DNA of 64,000 nt from an uncultured Treponema sp. (GTDB lineage: Bacteria; Spirochaetota; Spirochaetia; Treponematales; Treponemataceae): the NCBI GenBank assembly GCA_946411505.1, contig CAMKEG010000001.1, positions 372,001 through 436,000 on the forward strand. The letters are read 5' to 3'. The notes below the pieces were generated by a model. The model did not search any database. It was given only the letters and a program-made list of their open reading frames with translations, and had not been told where the DNA came from. Both the position numbers and the translations under genes were made by a program. Positions 61,305 through 64,000 of the stretch are shown here, one piece after another. Positions within the stretch are counted from its first letter, which is position 1. The number at the start of each line of letters is the position of its first letter.

Positions 61305-63368
61305 ATGGCGGAAGAAAAAGAGCGGCGAAAAGTTAAAATCCTCAACGCGGAAACGGCGCGGAAAATCGCGGCCGGCGAAGTCATCGACCGCCCCGCTTCG
61401 ATTGTCCGAGAGCTTTTGGACAACGCCGTTGACTCCGGCGCGACTGAAATCAACGTCGAAATCGAAGGCGGCGGCATAGACAAAATCCGCGTCCAGGACA
61501 ACGGCTGCGGAATGAGCCGCGAAGACTTGGCGGTGGCCGCGCATCCGCACGCCACAAGCAAAATTTCAAGCGACACGGACTTATTGAACCTTACGACTCT
61601 TGGCTTTAGAGGCGAGGCTCTTGCCTCCATCGCCGCCGTGGCGCGCCTTACGATTTCTAGCGGCGAATGGAAGATGCGCTGCTCGATTACGGAAGACCAT
61701 ATAATTGAGCCGCGCTCTCCTATAGCGGGAACGGTCGTATCTTCCGAAAACTTGTTTGAAAATTTTCCGGCGCGCCGCCAGTTCCTAAAAAGGCCTGCAA
61801 GCGAAACAAAAATGTGCCGGCAAACTTTTTTGGAAAAAGCGCTGCCCCGCCCCGACATCGCCTTTAGGCTAAGCGTCGACGGCCAGCTTAGGAACGACTT
61901 TAGGGCCGGCCAATCCTTGCGCGAGCGCTTTTACGAGGCGCTTGGAATCCAGCAAAGCCCGGACTTGTTCTACGAAATAAAAGGAAGCGGATTTGGCTTT
62001 TCATTCAGCCTTGTTGTCGGAGACCCCTGCGTCGCGCGCCAGGACAGAAAGGACATTTACATTTACGTCAACGGCAGGCGGATCGCCGAATACTCTTTGG
62101 TTCAGGCGATTGAATACGGAACGCAAGGCTATTTTCCAAACGGAACTCACCCAGCCGCCGCCCTTTTCGCTCAAGTACAGCCCGACATGGTTGACTTTAA
62201 CATTCACCCGGCAAAAAAAGAGGCGCGCTTTAAGGACATCGCGGGCCTGCACCACGGCGTAAGCTCCGCGCTGCGAGAGTTTTTTAGGGCGCTAAGCGTC
62301 AGGCAAATGAAATCCGGCCTTGACGGAACGGAAGAAGAGCGGCAAAACGCTTTTTCTTTTAGCCAAGAATCTTTTGAAAGGCCTAAAAGCGCGGCCTCGC
62401 TTTCCGACTTGGCCGACCTTGCAGGAGAAGGGGCAAGCCCCGCCGCTTCCTGGGCTACCCAAAAGCTCACGGGCGCCGCTTCTCCGCTAGGAACGCAATC
62501 GCCCGCGCCGCAATCATACGCAAGCCCAAAAAGCGCAGGGCTTTCGGGAGCCGCGCAGTCTTGGTCTTCCGGCCAATCGCCCACCGCGCGGTCTTGGCCA
62601 AGCGGCGCGCTTCCTTCCTACGGAGCGGGACGCGCGCCCCGCATCTCCGAGCGGCCGCAAAACCTGCGCGTCGCAAGCCCCGCCTTTTCGGCCGGCCAAA
62701 ATATTGCGGACGCGGCCGCTTCCTGGTCTTACGACAAATCCGCGGCGCCTTCCGCCGGCCAGCAAGCTTATGAAAGCCCAAAAAGCGCGGCCGCCTCTTG
62801 GGCTTCCGAGCAATCCTCGGACGCGGCGGGCTTTAAATACATCGGCCGCGCGCTGGGAACTTTCATCATCGTGGAAAAAAACAAGGCGCTTTACTTTGTG
62901 GACCAGCACGCCGCGCACGAGCGCTATTTGTTCGACAAAATAATGGACGGCCAAACGCAAAGGCAGCCGCTCCTGGTTCCGGAAAAAATCGAGCTTGAAA
63001 GCGAGGCCGATGACCAATACATGGCTTCAATCGCGGATGAATTAAAGCGCTACGGCTTTGAATGCGAGCGTACCGGCGACGCGCGATGGGCTTTCAGCTC
63101 GTTCAACTCCCTGTGGAAGGGCGGCATAATCGAGCTTAAAAAATTGATTTTTGAAAAGCGGATCGAGCCAAAAGAATTGATAAGAAAAATCGCCGCGATG
63201 GCCGCCTGCCGTTCCGCCGTAAAAGACGGAGACGTGATAGACGACGCGGCTGCGGTTGACTTGGTCAAAAAGGCCTTCGCCCTCCCCGACCCCCACTGCC
63301 CCCACGGCCGCCCCTGCTGGACGGTCGTGACAAAGGACAAACTGTTCGAGCTTGTAAAGCGAACCTAG
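61305..63368 (+). CDS. mutL: DNA mismatch repair protein MutL (endonuclease type)
   Basis: The N-terminal GHKL ATPase has IAAGEVIDRPASIVRELLDN, DNGCGMSREDLA and TLGFRGEALASIA. At the place of E. coli Glu29 (ELVEN) there is Asp (ELLDN). The C-terminal domain has DQHAAHERYLFD (close to DQHAxxExxxxE, last Glu replaced by Asp), ACRSAVKDGD and CPHGRP, the metal-binding motifs of nicking MutL. A 160-residue Ala/Ser/Pro linker (about 350-510) joins them, with repeated SPKSA and ASW phrases, longer and more repetitive than usual. Its stop overlaps that of the convergent TPR gene. Confidence 0.95.
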   Translation: MAEEKERRKVKILNAETARKIAAGEVIDRPASIVRELLDNAVDSGATEINVEIEGGGIDKIRVQDNGCGMSREDLAVAAHPHATSKISSDTDLLNLTTLGFRGEALASIAAVARLTISSGEWKMRCSITEDHIIEPRSPIAGTVVSSENLFENFPARRQFLKRPASETKMCRQTFLEKALPRPDIAFRLSVDGQLRNDFRAGQSLRERFYEALGIQQSPDLFYEIKGSGFGFSFSLVVGDPCVARQDRKDIYIYVNGRRIAEYSLVQAIEYGTQGYFPNGTHPAAALFAQVQPDMVDFNIHPAKKEARFKDIAGLHHGVSSALREFFRALSVRQMKSGLDGTEEERQNAFSFSQESFERPKSAASLSDLADLAGEGASPAASWATQKLTGAASPLGTQSPAPQSYASPKSAGLSGAAQSWSSGQSPTARSWPSGALPSYGAGRAPRISERPQNLRVASPAFSAGQNIADAAASWSYDKSAAPSAGQQAYESPKSAAASWASEQSSDAAGFKYIGRALGTFIIVEKNKALYFVDQHAAHERYLFDKIMDGQTQRQPLLVPEKIELESEADDQYMASIADELKRYGFECERTGDARWAFSSFNSLWKGGIIELKKLIFEKRIEPKELIRKIAAMAACRSAVKDGDVIDDAAAVDLVKKAFALPDPHCPHGRPCWTVVTKDKLFELVKRT

Positions 63369-64000
63369 CGCTCGTTTGAGGAAACCGACGTGGCCGCCAA
63401 AAGCTTGTCCACTTCCGCCTTTTTGTAAGTGGGATTTTTTTGCTGCAAAATCTTAAGGTAGCTTTCGGCGCTGGCCAAGTCCTTCAAGGCGATGAAAACT
63501 TTTGAAAGCTCTATGTAAGTGTCAAAGTTGTTCGGCTCCGAATTAAGGATGTCCAAATAGCAAGTCTTGGCGTTCTCAAGCTCGCCCGCTTCGGCGTAGC
63601 ACTTGCCCAAATTAAAGCGGACAGTCTGGTCCTTGGGGCTTCTTTTTAGAGCCTTTTGAAAATATGTTATGGCGTTGGCGTAATCCTTCTTGGCAAGGAA
63701 GGCGCTTCCCAAATTGTTCTCAAGCTCAAAGCTCGCCTCAACCTTGTAGGCGTCAAGGAAAAAGGCCAGGGCCATGTCCGCGTCTGGCGGATTCATCGCC
63801 ATGAACATAACGCCAAGGTTGGTCTTAGTCTTTGCGTTGTCGGGATCCAAGGCCAAAACTTCCTTGTACAGAGCTATCGCCTGCTCCTCCTTTTTCATCG
63901 CGTCTTCAATCAAGCCGTAATTGTAAATGACGTCAGCCTTTGACTTGTCGTTTTTAACCGCGTCCTTTTGGTCATAGGAAAGCTTGGCGTACTTTTCCGC
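63365..64000 (-). CDS. TPR-repeat protein, 5' end outside the window
   Basis: The frame is open to the last base of the window, so the gene continues beyond 64000 and the TTG at 63913 is internal. The visible 211 residues are tandem tetratricopeptide repeats (for example EEQAIALYKEVLALDPDNAK; NAITYFQKALKRSPKDQTVR; ELENAKTCYLDILNSEPNNF). Such solenoids bind partner proteins. It ends SSNER, encoded by the same bases as the end of the HEAT-repeat protein at 2926. The two proteins may be functionally related. Confidence 0.8.
   Translation of the reverse strand, partial: AEKYAKLSYDQKDAVKNDKSKADVIYNYGLIEDAMKKEEQAIALYKEVLALDPDNAKTKTNLGVMFMAMNPPDADMALAFFLDAYKVEASFELENNLGSAFLAKKDYANAITYFQKALKRSPKDQTVRFNLGKCYAEAGELENAKTCYLDILNSEPNNFDTYIELSKVFIALKDLASAESYLKILQQKNPTYKKAEVDKLLAATSVSSNER

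Overview
The window reads as chromosomal DNA from a spirochaete of the Treponema group with moderately high GC. The evidence is a long spirochaete-type flagellar operon (flbD-motA-motB-fliL-fliM-fliY-fliO-fliP-fliQ-fliR-flhB-flhA-flhF-flhG), a separate fliA cluster with a FapA-type protein, and a V-type ATPase operon carrying a DUF2764 gene. The species cannot be fixed from the sequence alone. No rRNA, tRNA, CRISPR array, transposase, integrase or reverse transcriptase was seen.

Layout. 1-2.9 kb (+): the end of an unknown gene and a DEAH helicase. 2.9-18.1 kb (-): one long housekeeping unit, rimP-nusA-infB-rbfA-truB-ribF-rpsO-pnp-dut-two LptF/LptG permeases-tgt-HEAT protein. It is driven by a strong promoter at 18.2 kb followed by a terminator-like attenuator. 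18.26-18.6 kb: a MITE-like structured repeat. 18.6-22.4 kb (+): two dTDP-rhamnose genes and an Omp85-like protein. 22.4-24.5 kb (-): ispG and a secreted protein. 24.7-32.1 kb (-): V-type ATPase genes E, DUF2764, A, B, D, I, K. 32.4-38.2 kb (-): galM and the fliA cluster. 38.2-50.9 kb (-): the flagellar operon. 51.1-53.2 kb (+): a two-component system. 53.2-54.6 kb (-): a secreted protein and smpB. 54.6-55.0 kb: a second MITE-like repeat. 55.0-57.7 kb (+): lepB, hemW and a HAD hydrolase. 57.6-59.6 kb: a small accessory island. 59.7-63.4 kb (+): xseA, xseB, mutL. 63.4-64 kb (-): a TPR protein running off the end.

The most unusual part is the accessory island. A toxin-antitoxin pair and the 3' end of a formylglycine-enzyme/C-type-lectin-fold gene lie between two 81-bp direct repeats (72/81 identical) of the 3' end of the HAD gene. 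The lectin-fold remnant has the codon signature of a diversity-generating-retroelement variable region: 14 candidate positions, all NNY and reachable from AAY by changing only the two adenines. It ends next to a nested hairpin and a terminator. It is joined to the HAD fragment through a shared 12-base tract.

Three other patterns recur. First, several genes have a sigma-70-like promoter whose -10 box lies only 6-9 nt from the ATG (rfbD, xseA, lepB, smpB, the response regulator), which predicts leaderless mRNAs. Second, structured intergenic repeats recur, in one case with an apparent compensatory base-pair change. Third, short repeat-derived peptides appear in frame inside conserved enzymes (TruB, HemW, and probably RibF and MutL). 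One roughly 20-nt repeat is recognisable in TruB, HemW and between genes.
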